A stretch of 64,000 nt of DNA from Pseudarthrobacter sulfonivorans (GCF_014712225.1 NZ_JACXBW010000014.1:1-64000); one strand, 5' to 3'; numbered from the stretch's first letter, positions 32,890 through 42,474 are shown. Notes: generated by a model not told the origin, from the sequence alone. A program made the numbers and translations.

Positions 32890-33377
32890 GTGACATGAGC
32901 GAACTGACCATTACCGCCCTGCGGTTTGGATTCCTGATCCTGCTCTGGGTTCTCATCTTCAGCATCGTCTCCGCCATGCGCCGCGACCTCATGGTGGGCC
33001 GGAAGGCCGCCGCGGGCACACCCACGGCGCGGCAGGTCCGCAAAAATCCCGAGCTGGCCGAAGCTCCGCCGCAGCCGGTCAAACAGCAGGCCCACCAGCT
33101 TGTTGTCACCGAGGGACCACTCAAAGGCACCACCCTCCCCCTGGCCGCCAGCCCCATCCTGCTGGGCCGCGCGCAGGAAGCCACGCTCGTGCTGGAGGAC
33201 GACTATGCGTCGGGCCGCCACGCGCGGTTATTTCCGCAGGGCAGCCGCTGGTTCATCGAGGACCTTGGCTCCACCAACGGCACCTATCTGGCCGACCAGC
33301 AACTGACCCGGGCCCTGCCCGTCGAGCTTGGCGTACCCGTGAGAATCGGCAAGACGGTCATCGAATTGAGGCCGTAG
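32886..33377 (+). CDS. fhaB: FhaB/FipA-like membrane FHA protein
   Basis: 163 aa. The GTG start overlaps the fhaA stop. One N-terminal membrane helix (LRFGFLILLWVLIFSIVSAM, about 12-31) is followed by a linker. The FHA domain is ILLGRAQEATLVLEDDYASGRHARLF, then DLGSTNGTYLADQQL. The single helix plus cytoplasmic FHA matches FhaB (FipA), which in mycobacteria bridges FtsZ and FtsQ under oxidative stress after PknA phosphorylation. The gene order fhaA, fhaB, pstP is invariant in actinobacteria. Confidence 0.93.
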   Translation: MSDMSELTITALRFGFLILLWVLIFSIVSAMRRDLMVGRKAAAGTPTARQVRKNPELAEAPPQPVKQQAHQLVVTEGPLKGTTLPLAASPILLGRAQEATLVLEDDYASGRHARLFPQGSRWFIEDLGSTNGTYLADQQLTRALPVELGVPVRIGKTVIELRP

Positions 33378-33379
33378 CA

Positions 33380-35014
33380 ATGGCCGATGAAACCCCCGCA
33401 GACGAGGCCAAGCCCGTACAGCGGCCCCTGATCATGCGCTATGCGGCGCGCTCGGATGTGGGCCGCATCCGTGCCAAGAATGACGACTCGGCCTACGTGG
33501 GCCGGCATCTGGCAGTGGTAGCGGATGGCATGGGTGGCCACGCGGGCGGCGACGTCGCCTCGGCCGCGACGGTCCTGGACATGCTGCACCTGGACCACGG
33601 GGATTACGACGGCGATGCTGTCACCGTTCTCGCCGACGAAATCCAGACAGCCAACTCGCTGCTGTCCGAGCTCGTGCACATCAACCCCAAACTGGCCGGC
33701 ATGGGCACCACCGTCACCTCGCTGCTGCTCGCCGAGGGGAAGCTCCACATCGCCCACATTGGCGATTCCCGTGCCTACCGCCTGCGCGACGGCGTGTTCG
33801 AGCAGGTCAGCGTGGACCACACGTTCGTCCAGCGCCTCATCGACGAGGGACGGCTGCGGCCCGATGAAGCCGAAACCCACCCCCACAAGAACGTCCTCAT
33901 GCGCGTCCTGGGCGATGTGGATGCCAGCCCCGAACTGGACCTGGACACCATGGACGTCAAGCCCGGCGAACGCTGGCTTCTCTGCTCGGACGGCCTCAAC
34001 TACGTGGCCGGACATGTCGTGGAGCGTACGGTCCGGGAGACAAAAGACCTCCGCGAGTGCGTTGAAACGCTCGTAGACCTGACGCTCGAAGCCGGCGCAC
34101 CGGACAACGTCACGGTGGTCATGGTGGAAATCGTGGAGGAAACGCCCGACGACGTCAGCACCGCCGCCGTCGACGTCGTTCCGCCCGCACCGGTCACCGA
34201 AACCGAAACCGCGGATACCAAGGTTGAAACCGCCGCAGCGGCGGATTCCGAGGGCGAAGCCCCGCCGGTCCCGGAGCCTGCAGCCGGGAAGCCGGACGCC
34301 GGTGACCAGGCCACTTCCACCGATCCGCACCTGGGTGAGCACCTGTCAGCTGAAGTGCTTCGCCAGGAGCTGTCCTCGCGGCCCCACGAACTGGTCGGCG
34401 CTGCAGCCACCGCCGCGGAGTCCGGCTCCATTCCCACCATCGCGGGCCGCACCGTGGCCAGGCGCGCGGCCACCGTCCTCACGCACAAGGCCGACGCCCC
34501 GGCGAGCGAAGAAGACGAGATCCTGGAGCCGGCAAAACTGCGGCGCTGGGTCACCTGGTCCATTGCCGCCTCTGTACTGCTGGTGCTGACCGTGGGGCTC
34601 TGGCTCGGCTACGCCTGGACCCAGACCCGGTACTACATCGGAGAATTCGATTCCCGCGTGGCCATCTACAACGGGGTCTCGCAACGGCTCGGACCCATCC
34701 AACTTTCAACCCTCGAGGCCGTGACACAAATCCGGATGGACTCCTTGCCCCAGTTCTCCCAGCAGCGCGTGCGCCAGACGGTTCCGGCGCGTGACCTCTA
34801 CGACGCACAGCGGATCGTCAAGAATCTCGAGGGGACCGGGACCATCGCGCCCGCCGACGAGTGCCTGAACGCGTCGTCGACGGCCACCACCCCACCGACC
34901 GCCGGAGCCACACCCACCGCGCCGGCCCCGTCACCGGATGCCTCCACTCCAGCGGCTGCGCCCACCCCGACCGCATCCACCAGCCCGACGGCCGTCTGTG
35001 GGGTGGGTCAATGA
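33380..35014 (+). CDS. pstP: PP2C-type Ser/Thr phosphatase PstP
   Basis: 544 aa. The PP2C domain covers about 15-255: ARSDVGRIRAKNDDSAYVG, VVADGMGGHAGGDVAS with metal-binding Asp49, GMGTTVTSLLL, IGDSRAYRLRDG, LLCSDGLNY and DNVTVVMVE. A long acidic, alanine-rich linker leads to one membrane helix (VTWSIAASVLLVLTVGLWLGYAW) and an extracytoplasmic part of about 130 residues ending in a T/P/A-rich tail. It dephosphorylates PknA, PknB and their substrates. It starts two bases after fhaB, and the stop overlaps the ftsW start. Confidence 0.95.
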   Translation: MADETPADEAKPVQRPLIMRYAARSDVGRIRAKNDDSAYVGRHLAVVADGMGGHAGGDVASAATVLDMLHLDHGDYDGDAVTVLADEIQTANSLLSELVHINPKLAGMGTTVTSLLLAEGKLHIAHIGDSRAYRLRDGVFEQVSVDHTFVQRLIDEGRLRPDEAETHPHKNVLMRVLGDVDASPELDLDTMDVKPGERWLLCSDGLNYVAGHVVERTVRETKDLRECVETLVDLTLEAGAPDNVTVVMVEIVEETPDDVSTAAVDVVPPAPVTETETADTKVETAAAADSEGEAPPVPEPAAGKPDAGDQATSTDPHLGEHLSAEVLRQELSSRPHELVGAAATAAESGSIPTIAGRTVARRAATVLTHKADAPASEEDEILEPAKLRRWVTWSIAASVLLVLTVGLWLGYAWTQTRYYIGEFDSRVAIYNGVSQRLGPIQLSTLEAVTQIRMDSLPQFSQQRVRQTVPARDLYDAQRIVKNLEGTGTIAPADECLNASSTATTPPTAGATPTAPAPSPDASTPAAAPTPTASTSPTAVCGVGQ

Positions 35015-36408
35015 CCCAGCTCAGCACGATCCCCAAGCCACGACGCAACGTGGAGCTGTTGCTCCTCCTACTTGCCCTTAGCGTCGGCATCGGTGCCAAC
35101 ATGCTGGTGGGCGTGGACAAGGAAAAAGCGTTCGACTCGGATTTCTGGTTCCAGTCCAGCCTTCTGGCCGTGGCCGCACTGGCGTTCCACGTGGTACTCC
35201 GCATCCGCGCAAAATATGCCGACCCGGTAATACTTCCGCTGGTGGTAGGCCTGAACGGCTTGGGCCTGGCCATGATTCACCGGCTGGATGCCCCGGGAGA
35301 TGACACCGGTAACAACCAGTTGCGCTGGACTCTCATCGCCATGGCCGTGGCCATCGCTGTGATCTGGTTCCTTAAGGACCACCGGACGCTGCGCCGCTTT
35401 ATCTACATTTCCCTTGCCGTCAGTGCGCTCCTGCTGATCCTTCCCCTGGTGCCCGGTATCTCGGCCGGGGAAATTCTGGGCGCCCGCGTCTGGATCCGGC
35501 TGGGCCCCATGACCTTCCAGCCCGGTGAGATTGCAAAGATCACCCTGGCCATATTCTTTGCCGGGTATCTTTCGTCCAACCGCGACCTGATCCTGCTTGC
35601 CGGCCGCAAGATCGGTCCCCTGCAGTTCCCCCGGTTCAAGGACATGGGCCCCATGATTACCGCCTGGCTGGTGAGCATCGGCGTGCTGATCTTCCAGCGG
35701 GACCTCGGCTCCTCCGTGCTGTTCTTCGGCCTGTTCATCGTGATGATCTACGTGGCCACCAGCCGGATCAGCTGGGTGGTGATCGGCGTCGCGCTGATCC
35801 TCGGCGGCGGCTTCGTCGCGTCCAAGGTCTTCTCGCACGTCGGCCTCAGGATCGACGGCTGGCTGAACGCCTTTACCGAAGAGGTCTATGGCCGCCAGTT
35901 CGGCGGGAGCTACCAGATCGTGGAAGGCCTGTTCGGGATGGCCAGCGGCGGCCTGGTTGGAACGGGACTGGGCCAGGGCAGGCCGAACCTGGTCCCCTTC
36001 GCCAACAGCGACATGATCATTGCATCGCTCGGTGAGGAACTGGGCCTGATCGGGCTCTTCGCGGTCGTCATGATGTACCTGCTGCTGTTCACCCGCGGGT
36101 TCCGGGCAGCCCTGGGCACGCGGGATGCTTTCGGAAAACTGCTGGCCTGCGGGCTGTCCTTCGCGGTGGCGCTGCAGTGCTTCGTGGTCATCGGCGGTGT
36201 CACGCGGCTGATTCCGCTGACCGGACTTACCACACCGTTCCTGGCGGCCGGCGGGTCATCGCTCCTGGCCAACTGGATCATCGTGGGCCTGCTGCTGATG
36301 ATTTCGCATGCTGCCCGCGGCCCGGTCGACACGACGCCCCTGCCGGCGGGTAACGAACCGGCAGCCGAATCAAGCAACAAACCAACCGAGGCGGTGAAAC
36401 CCCTATGA
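35011..36408 (+). CDS. SEDS-family peptidoglycan glycosyltransferase (FtsW/RodA)
   Basis: 465 aa from the ATG at 35011, overlapping the pstP stop; the frame back to 34861 is a shadow. It has ten or more helices. SEDS features are MIHRLDAPG, RVWIRLGPMTFQPGEIAKI with conserved Pro/Glu, FQRDLGSSVLFFGLF (the catalytic Asp region is the RD in this motif), and the C-terminal GGVTRLIPLTGLTTPFLAAGGSSLLANW. Paired with the pbpA gene in the same operon, it should be the RodA-type polymerase for elongation or sporulation-like wall growth. Whether RodA or FtsW is the correct label cannot be decided here. Confidence 0.95.
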   Translation: MTQLSTIPKPRRNVELLLLLLALSVGIGANMLVGVDKEKAFDSDFWFQSSLLAVAALAFHVVLRIRAKYADPVILPLVVGLNGLGLAMIHRLDAPGDDTGNNQLRWTLIAMAVAIAVIWFLKDHRTLRRFIYISLAVSALLLILPLVPGISAGEILGARVWIRLGPMTFQPGEIAKITLAIFFAGYLSSNRDLILLAGRKIGPLQFPRFKDMGPMITAWLVSIGVLIFQRDLGSSVLFFGLFIVMIYVATSRISWVVIGVALILGGGFVASKVFSHVGLRIDGWLNAFTEEVYGRQFGGSYQIVEGLFGMASGGLVGTGLGQGRPNLVPFANSDMIIASLGEELGLIGLFAVVMMYLLLFTRGFRAALGTRDAFGKLLACGLSFAVALQCFVVIGGVTRLIPLTGLTTPFLAAGGSSLLANWIIVGLLLMISHAARGPVDTTPLPAGNEPAAESSNKPTEAVKPL

Positions 36409-37862
36409 ACCAGGCCATCAGGAACTCATGGGTCGCGGCCATCGCCTTGTTCGCGCTGCTGTTCGGCGCCATCAGCTACGTCCAGGTAGTGGGCGCGGAT
36501 GATCTGAAAGCCAACGCCTGGAACAACCGCGCCATCCTGCAGGACTACTGCAACGACCGCGGTGCCATCATTGTGGGCGGAAACCCGGTGGCCGAGTCTG
36601 TCCCGGGAACCGAGCAGTGCGGTTTCCAGCGGACCTACCCGCAGCCGGAACTCTACGCCGGCCTCACCGGCTACTTCTCGCAGAACTACGGCGCCACCGG
36701 CCTCGAGCAGTCCATGCGTGACCAGCTTGCGGGAAGCTCGGACCAGCAGTTCCTGGACCGGGTCGGCCAGCTTTTCCTGGGCAGCCAGCCGAAGGGTGCC
36801 TCGGTTGAGCTCACCGTGGATCCGGCCATCCAGAAGCTCGCGTACGACCTGATCCCGGACGGCCAGCGCGGGTCCATCGTGGTCACCAACCCCAAGACGG
36901 GCGCCATCCTCGCCATGGCATCCAAGCCGTCCTACAACCCCAACCTCATCGCCACGCAGGACCCCACTGCGGAGGCGGCAAACTACACCGAGCTGAACAA
37001 GGTTCCCGGGATCAACCTGAACCAGAACGTCAGTGGTCCCACAGGCGAGATGCTCGCCCCCGGCTCCGTGTTCAAGCTGGTGACCACTGCCGCCGCCCTG
37101 AACTCCGGAAAGTACAACAAGGACAGCGAGCTGCCCAACCCTGCTCAGATGCCCTTCCCGGGAATTGCCTACACGCTGCCCAACTACGCCGGCGGCAACT
37201 GCTATACCCGGAACACTGCCAGCTTTGCCTTCGCCCTGCAGCAGTCCTGCAATACACCGTTTGCCAGCATTGCCCTGGATCTCGGCCGGGATGCCATCGC
37301 GGAACAGGCGACGAAGTTCGGCTTCGGCCAGGACGTGGGCGATCAGCTCAAGCTCGCGTATGCCAAGGGCAACGGCTTCCCGGATGACCTGGACGCGCCC
37401 GGCCTGGCCCAATCGGTGATTGGCCAGAAGGACGTCCGGGTCACACCGCTGCAGATCGCCATGATGACCGCGGCCATCGCCAACAACGGCGTCCAGATGA
37501 AACCCAGCCTGGTCAAGACGTTGCGGTCCCCGGATCTGAGGGTCATTGACGAGCCCAAGCCTGAAACGCTCCGCACGTCCACCAGCCCGGAAATCGCCAA
37601 GCAGATCACCGAATGGATGGCCAGCGCGGTGAGCCAGGGCATTGCCGGCGGCGCCGGGGTCCCCGGTGTCCAGGTTGCCGGCAAGACCGGAACCGCTGAA
37701 CTGGGCAACGGCCTGAACAACTCCTGGTTCACCGGTTTTGCCCCGGCGAACAATCCGCAGGTGAGTGTCACCATCGCCATGGAAGGCGTGGACATCACCA
37801 CCGGCGCAAAGCTAACCAGTCCGAATGCGAAGAAGATTTTTGAGGCGGTGTTGAATAAGTGA
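36405..37862 (+). CDS. pbpA: Class B penicillin-binding protein (PbpA)
   Basis: 485 aa, with an N-terminal membrane anchor (SWVAAIALFALLFGAISYVQV, 8-28) and an extracytoplasmic transpeptidase. The acyl-enzyme motif SVFK has Ser221 and Lys224, the second motif SCN is Ser281 and Asn283, and the third is KTGTAE in VAGKTGTAELGNGLNNSWF. It cross-links peptidoglycan together with the SEDS partner encoded just before it. The ATG start overlaps the previous stop (ATGA). In mycobacteria PbpA is phosphorylated by PknB and is needed for septation. Confidence 0.95.
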   Translation: MNQAIRNSWVAAIALFALLFGAISYVQVVGADDLKANAWNNRAILQDYCNDRGAIIVGGNPVAESVPGTEQCGFQRTYPQPELYAGLTGYFSQNYGATGLEQSMRDQLAGSSDQQFLDRVGQLFLGSQPKGASVELTVDPAIQKLAYDLIPDGQRGSIVVTNPKTGAILAMASKPSYNPNLIATQDPTAEAANYTELNKVPGINLNQNVSGPTGEMLAPGSVFKLVTTAAALNSGKYNKDSELPNPAQMPFPGIAYTLPNYAGGNCYTRNTASFAFALQQSCNTPFASIALDLGRDAIAEQATKFGFGQDVGDQLKLAYAKGNGFPDDLDAPGLAQSVIGQKDVRVTPLQIAMMTAAIANNGVQMKPSLVKTLRSPDLRVIDEPKPETLRTSTSPEIAKQITEWMASAVSQGIAGGAGVPGVQVAGKTGTAELGNGLNNSWFTGFAPANNPQVSVTIAMEGVDITTGAKLTSPNAKKIFEAVLNK

Positions 37863-39592
37863 GGCCAACAACAGGAATCACCCTCGGCGGCAGATTCCAG
37901 CTGACCACGCGGATCGCGATCGGCGGGATGGGAGAGGTCTGGAAGGCCAAAGACCTCGTCCTGGGCCGAATCGTCGCCATCAAGGTGCTGAAGGAGGAGT
38001 ACACGGGCGATCCCGGCTTCCTCCAGCGCTTCCGCGCCGAGGCACGGCACACTGCGCTGCTGAACCATGTGGGCATCGCCAATGTCTTTGACTACGGCGA
38101 AGAAGAGGGCTCGGCCTACCTGGTCATGGAGCTGGTCCCCGGCCAGCCGCTGAGCAGCATCATCGAACATGAGCAGGTGCTGTCTCCAGACCGCACGCTG
38201 TCCATGATCGCCCAAACCGCACGTGCCCTGTCCGTCGCCCACGCGCAGGGCCTGGTGCACCGCGACGTCAAGCCGGGGAACCTGCTGATTACCCCGGACG
38301 GCCGGGTCAAAGTCACGGACTTCGGCATCGCCCGCCTGGCTGACCAGGTTCCGCTGACGCAGACGGGCCAGGTGATGGGCACCGCCCAGTACCTCGCGCC
38401 GGAGCAGGCCACCGGCCAGGTCGCCACCGGCGCCTCGGACATCTACGCCCTCGGCGTGATCGGCTACGAGTGCCTCACCGGACACCGGCCGTTTTCGGGC
38501 GAGTCCCAGATCGCCATTGCCCTGGCCCAGGTGAACGATGCACCCCCGCCACTGCCCGAAAGCCTGCCGAAGCCGGTCCGGGCGCTCCTGATGTCCATGC
38601 TGGCCAAGGACCCCAAGAACCGCCCGGCCAACGCAATCAAGCTGTCCGAAGCCGCCGAAGCCATCCGGAACGGCGATATCAGCGCCGCACACGCCGCGGT
38701 TCCCGGCATGCTGCTGTTCGAAGCGGCCACCGGCCCCATCACGGCGCCGGTGGACATCGCCACAGCACCCACGGGTGTCATCAGCCAGAAGGACAGCAGT
38801 ACGACGTCGACTTCCGCCCTGCCGGTGCTCGGCGCCGCCGCCGCGGGAGCCGCCGCCGGTGCCGCCGGCGCGGGGGCGGCCGACGCGGCTGCCGACGGCC
38901 CTGCCACCAGCGCCATGACCGGAGCCGGGAGCACGCTGGCGCGCGCAGACGCCCTGGCTGCGGAGCGGAGCTGGGTCCAGGAAGAAGAAAGGTACGACGA
39001 CGAGCCCGCCGATGAGCCCGACCGCCGCGGCCGCAGCCCCTGGACGTGGCCGTTGATCGCCTTGATCCTGCTGGTCCTTTTCGCGCTGGTTGGGTTCTTC
39101 CTCACCCAGCAGGGGATTCTTTTCCCGGCCAAGGACACCACCACCACCTCCGCGTCCAGCAGCCCGCCGTCGACGAGTGCGAGCCCCACGAGGACCTCGC
39201 AGTCCGCGTCGCCCACGCCAACCCAGCCCAGCGCCACGCCTACTCCCACCACGGAGACAGTGAACATCATCCCTGAGGCATATTTGGGCGGGGATTACCG
39301 AAAGGCACAGTCAGAGCTCTCCGCCATGGGCCTGGATGTCACCATTCAGTCCCAGGTGGACCCGAACTCCACGCCGGACTCGGTCATCGCGCTGTCGCGG
39401 ACCGGAAGGGTGGAAGTTGGGTCCCCGGTGACCATCACCTATGCCGTCGCACCGGCTCCGACACCCACCCCGACGCAGACCAGTGCAGCACCTCGCCCGA
39501 CAGTTGCCCAATCAACCCCAGCAGCAGCCCCCACCCTGCCCACCTGCAACCTTGGCCAGCAGCCGGGAACTCCTCCTGCCTGCGTACCGTAG
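37859..39592 (+). CDS. pknA: Membrane Ser/Thr protein kinase PknA-like, with one PASTA domain
   Basis: 577 aa, GTG start overlapping pbpA. The kinase domain is at 12-270: glycine loop IGGMGEV, Lys42, HRDVKPGN with catalytic Asp136, DFG at 154-156, and MGTAQYLAPEQ in the activation segment. A juxtamembrane region includes an unusual alanine/glycine tract (about 320-345). One membrane helix follows (WTWPLIALILLVLFALVGFFL, near 394-415), then a T/S/P linker and a single PASTA domain (about 466-530) with a P/T tail. Mycobacterial PknA has no PASTA, so this form can sense extracellular wall fragments. It controls division and wall synthesis. Confidence 0.93.
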   Translation: MRPTTGITLGGRFQLTTRIAIGGMGEVWKAKDLVLGRIVAIKVLKEEYTGDPGFLQRFRAEARHTALLNHVGIANVFDYGEEEGSAYLVMELVPGQPLSSIIEHEQVLSPDRTLSMIAQTARALSVAHAQGLVHRDVKPGNLLITPDGRVKVTDFGIARLADQVPLTQTGQVMGTAQYLAPEQATGQVATGASDIYALGVIGYECLTGHRPFSGESQIAIALAQVNDAPPPLPESLPKPVRALLMSMLAKDPKNRPANAIKLSEAAEAIRNGDISAAHAAVPGMLLFEAATGPITAPVDIATAPTGVISQKDSSTTSTSALPVLGAAAAGAAAGAAGAGAADAAADGPATSAMTGAGSTLARADALAAERSWVQEEERYDDEPADEPDRRGRSPWTWPLIALILLVLFALVGFFLTQQGILFPAKDTTTTSASSSPPSTSASPTRTSQSASPTPTQPSATPTPTTETVNIIPEAYLGGDYRKAQSELSAMGLDVTIQSQVDPNSTPDSVIALSRTGRVEVGSPVTITYAVAPAPTPTPTQTSAAPRPTVAQSTPAAAPTLPTCNLGQQPGTPPACVP

Positions 39593-39608
39593 CCGCCAGG
39601 AACCAGAC

Positions 39609-41558
39609 GTGAACGATTCGCCCCGCACCCCGCTACACCGTGAGGACAGCCTCCCGGTGGATAATCAGCGTGTCCTCAGTGGACGCTACGAACTCAGCGG
39701 ACTCATCGGCCGTGGGGGAATGGCGGACGTCCACCGTGGACTGGACACCCGGCTTGGCCGCACCGTCGCCGTGAAACTGCTGCGGCCGGACATGGCCCGG
39801 GATCCTCAGTTCCGGGCCCGGTTCAAGCGGGAGGCCCAGTCCGTGGCCGCCCTGAACCATCCGTCCATCGTCGCCATCTACGACACGGGCGAGCACACCG
39901 TCGAAGACGGTTCCGAGGACAGCGTCCGGGTGCCCTACATCGTGATGGAGTTTGTGGAGGGCAAGACGCTCCGCGACCTGATCCGGGCCAAGGAAGTCAG
40001 CATCGACCAGGCCATCGAATTCTGCCTCGGTGTGCTCGCGGCGCTCGAATACAGTCATAAAGCAGGCATCGTCCACCGCGATATCAAGCCAGCCAACGTG
40101 ATGTACTGCGAAGGATCCAATTCCGTCAAGGTCATGGACTTCGGGATTGCCCGGGCCATGGCTGATTCCGCCGCCACCATGACCCAGACCCAGGCCGTGG
40201 TGGGCACCGCCCAGTACCTCTCGCCTGAACAGGCCCGCGGCGAAACCGTCGACGCGCGCAGCGACCTCTACTCCGCGGCCTGCCTGCTGTACGAAATGTT
40301 CACCGGCCGTCCCCCGTTCATCGGTGACAGCCCGGTATCGGTGGCCTACCAGCACGTCCGTGAAATCCACGAGCCGGCAAGCAGCCTGAACCCGGACGTG
40401 TCGCCGGCCCTGGACAGCGTCCTGGCCAAGGCCCTGCAGAAGAACCGTGATGACCGCTTCCAGGATGCCGCGGCGTTCCGTCGTGCACTGCGCGCAGCCC
40501 GGGCAGGGGTGGCTGTTGCCGCACTCCCGGCATCCGAGGCCCCCACCGATCCCAACGACCACGTCCCCACACCCATGCGCGCACCGGCCACCGAGGCGTT
40601 TGCCGTCACCGGCGCCAGTTTCCTGGATGACGCCCCCACCGGGCGGTTTGAACTCGCGGACATGGTGGACGGGACGACTTTTCCCGTAGAGGCGTCCGCA
40701 TTGGCTGAGCAGCGGGACGCGGACGAAATGCCGTTGGGCCTCCCGCCGGAACGCGAGCGGACCGCACGGCAGAAGTCCCGCCGTCGTACGTGGATCGCCA
40801 CCCTGGTGATATTCACCCTGCTGGTCCTGGCTGGCGGCGGCCTGTGGCTGTTCCAACTGCTGAACCAGCCTCCTCCGCCGCCACCGAAGGTGGAAATACC
40901 CGCCGTCGCCTCAATGACCGAGTCGGCGGCACTGCAGGAACTCTTCGGCGCCAAGCTCCGCCCGAAGAGCCAACGCACCAAACACGACACCATCCCCGCC
41001 GGCACGGCGATTGGCACCGATCCGGCGGCCGGAACGTCGGTGGATCCCAACGCCGAAGTGATTCTGAATATCTCGGACGGTCCGGCCGCTGTGAAGGTCC
41101 CGGACAACCTGCCGGGCCAGACCGAGGCGGCGGCGCGGGACATTCTGCGGCAGACCGGTCTGGTAGGGGCCCCGTCCACCACCACGGCCAACAGCTCCAC
41201 GGTGCCGGGCGGCCGGGTGATAACCACCAGCCCGGCGCCGGGCCAGATGGTGGGAGTGGGCAGCACGGTGGAGATTGTCATTTCCACCGGCAAGGTGGCC
41301 GTGCCGGAACTTCGTGGCAGCACACGGGCAGAGGCGGAAACGGCACTCAAGGACCTTGGCTTGGTGCCAAACGTTCAGGAAGTGGAGAACTCCCAGGTGG
41401 AGCCGGGCCGGGTGACGGACCAGAGCGAGACCGCGAACGCCACCGTTGATCAGGGGAAGACCATCAATGTGGTGGTGGCCAAGGCACCTGCACCGCCGCC
41501 CACGCCGTCACCCACGCCGACGCCCACCCCCAGCCCGACCCGTACCGGTCGCGGCTGA
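39609..41558 (+). CDS. pknB: Membrane Ser/Thr protein kinase PknB with PASTA repeats
   Basis: 649 aa from a GTG at 39609, 16 bases after the pknA stop (Shine-Dalgarno AGGAA); the earlier frame start at 39441 is inside pknA. In the kinase domain IGRGGMADVHRG, Lys56, HRDIKPAN with Asp158, DFGIARA and VVGTAQYLSPEQARGE are visible. After the helix TWIATLVIFTLLVLAGGGLWLFQLL (about 394-418) there are three PASTA repeats (from about 428, 496 and 563), which bind muropeptides and lipid II. The tail is TPSP-rich. It is the master regulator of growth and wall synthesis, acting on PbpA, FhaA, CrgA and others. Confidence 0.95.
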   Translation: MNDSPRTPLHREDSLPVDNQRVLSGRYELSGLIGRGGMADVHRGLDTRLGRTVAVKLLRPDMARDPQFRARFKREAQSVAALNHPSIVAIYDTGEHTVEDGSEDSVRVPYIVMEFVEGKTLRDLIRAKEVSIDQAIEFCLGVLAALEYSHKAGIVHRDIKPANVMYCEGSNSVKVMDFGIARAMADSAATMTQTQAVVGTAQYLSPEQARGETVDARSDLYSAACLLYEMFTGRPPFIGDSPVSVAYQHVREIHEPASSLNPDVSPALDSVLAKALQKNRDDRFQDAAAFRRALRAARAGVAVAALPASEAPTDPNDHVPTPMRAPATEAFAVTGASFLDDAPTGRFELADMVDGTTFPVEASALAEQRDADEMPLGLPPERERTARQKSRRRTWIATLVIFTLLVLAGGGLWLFQLLNQPPPPPPKVEIPAVASMTESAALQELFGAKLRPKSQRTKHDTIPAGTAIGTDPAAGTSVDPNAEVILNISDGPAAVKVPDNLPGQTEAAARDILRQTGLVGAPSTTTANSSTVPGGRVITTSPAPGQMVGVGSTVEIVISTGKVAVPELRGSTRAEAETALKDLGLVPNVQEVENSQVEPGRVTDQSETANATVDQGKTINVVVAKAPAPPPTPSPTPTPTPSPTRTGRG

Positions 41559-41663
41559 ACCAGCTGCTAACCGCGGCATAAACCCCCGCGTTGCTCCGAC
41601 TGCTTGACTTTGCCAGGGGATATTGGGCGTGGAGTGACCCCGCGTTGTTGACGCGTTTTCCTG

Positions 41664-42305
41664 TCAGTGCTGGATGAGCGGGCTCAGGGTGGCAGCACGG
41701 GCGGCCGCGCCGGTCATGCCGAGGGACTCAAGCCAGTTGCCCAGCATCCGGTAGCCGCCTTCGGTCAGGACGGACTCCGGGTGGAACTGCACCCCGCACA
41801 GCGGGGCAGTGCGGTGCTGCAGACCCATGATGACGCCGGAGGCCGTTTCGGCGGTGATCTCCAGGACGTCGGGGATGGTGTCACGCACTGCCGCGAGCGA
41901 GTGGTAACGCGTTGCCGTCACGGGGGAGGGGAGCCCCGCGAAAACACTGGTGCCGTTGTGCTCCACGAGGGACGTCTTGCCGTGCATGAGTTCGGGCGCG
42001 TGGGTCACTGTGCCGCCGTAGGCCTCTGCCAGCGCCTGATGGCCGAGGCAAACGCCGAACATTGGCTTGCTGTTCGCGCCGCACCACTTGATCAGTTCGA
42101 CGCACACGCCTGCCTCGGCGGGGTTGCCGGGGCCCGGCGAGATGAGGACGCCGTCGCGGGTTTCTGCCATCTCGATCGCCTCGGCGAGGGTCACGTCGTC
42201 GTTGCGGACAACCGTGGTCTGGGCGCCAAGCTCCTGGAGGTAGCCCACCAGGGTGTAAACGAAGCTGTCGTAGTTATCTACGACCAGGATTTTAGTTGTG
42301 GTCAT
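41664..42305 (-). CDS. pabA: Glutamine amidotransferase of the PabA/TrpG family
   Basis: 213 aa from the ATG at 42305. A class I glutaminase: VVDNYDSFVYTLVGYL, ISPGPGNPAEAG (oxyanion region), FGVCLGHQALAEAYGG with nucleophile Cys86, and QFHPES with His175 and Glu177. It gives ammonia to chorismate for anthranilate or 4-amino-4-deoxychorismate. This place beside pknB is conserved in actinobacteria, where the gene is annotated trpG or pabA. No synthase subunit is adjacent, so which pathway it serves is open. It is convergent with pknB, and its start overlaps the small ORF upstream. Confidence 0.9.
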   Translation of the reverse strand: MTTTKILVVDNYDSFVYTLVGYLQELGAQTTVVRNDDVTLAEAIEMAETRDGVLISPGPGNPAEAGVCVELIKWCGANSKPMFGVCLGHQALAEAYGGTVTHAPELMHGKTSLVEHNGTSVFAGLPSPVTATRYHSLAAVRDTIPDVLEITAETASGVIMGLQHRTAPLCGVQFHPESVLTEGGYRMLGNWLESLGMTGAAARAATLSPLIQH

Positions 42306-42472
42306 GGCTGGCTTGCTGCACCAATCGTTGAGTCGGTGAATTGGGTGAGATCGGACATCCAGGGAAACAAGAACTGGACCATCAGGACCAGGGCGCCGGC
42401 GATGAGCACCAGCGATGTGAAGATACGCAGCCACAGGGGTCCCGGCAAATGGCGGAAAATCCAGCCGTACAT
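42302..42472 (-). CDS. Small membrane protein between sortase and PabA, 56 aa
   Basis: ATG at 42472, TGA at 42302-42304, overlapping the pabA start by ATGA and starting 2 bases after the sortase stop, so it is within a tight operon. The translation begins MYGWIFRHLPGPLWLRIF, continues with a strongly hydrophobic helix (SLVLIAGALVLMVQFLFPW), and ends in a polar tail. The RHLPGPLW motif recurs at this locus in actinobacteria. Its function is unknown. Its coupling to sortase suggests a membrane partner, but that is inference. Confidence 0.8.
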   Translation of the reverse strand: MYGWIFRHLPGPLWLRIFTSLVLIAGALVLMVQFLFPWMSDLTQFTDSTIGAASQP

Positions 42473-42474
42473 GC

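Noticed and set aside
38800..38930. Alanine/glycine tract in pknA as a frameshift artefact
   Set aside because: The frame stays open into a correct membrane helix and PASTA domain, so it is a genuine low-complexity linker.
41575..41663. Short CGCGTT...ACGCG hairpins between pknB and pabA as a terminator
   Set aside because: The stems are only five bases long and not better than chance in this GC content.
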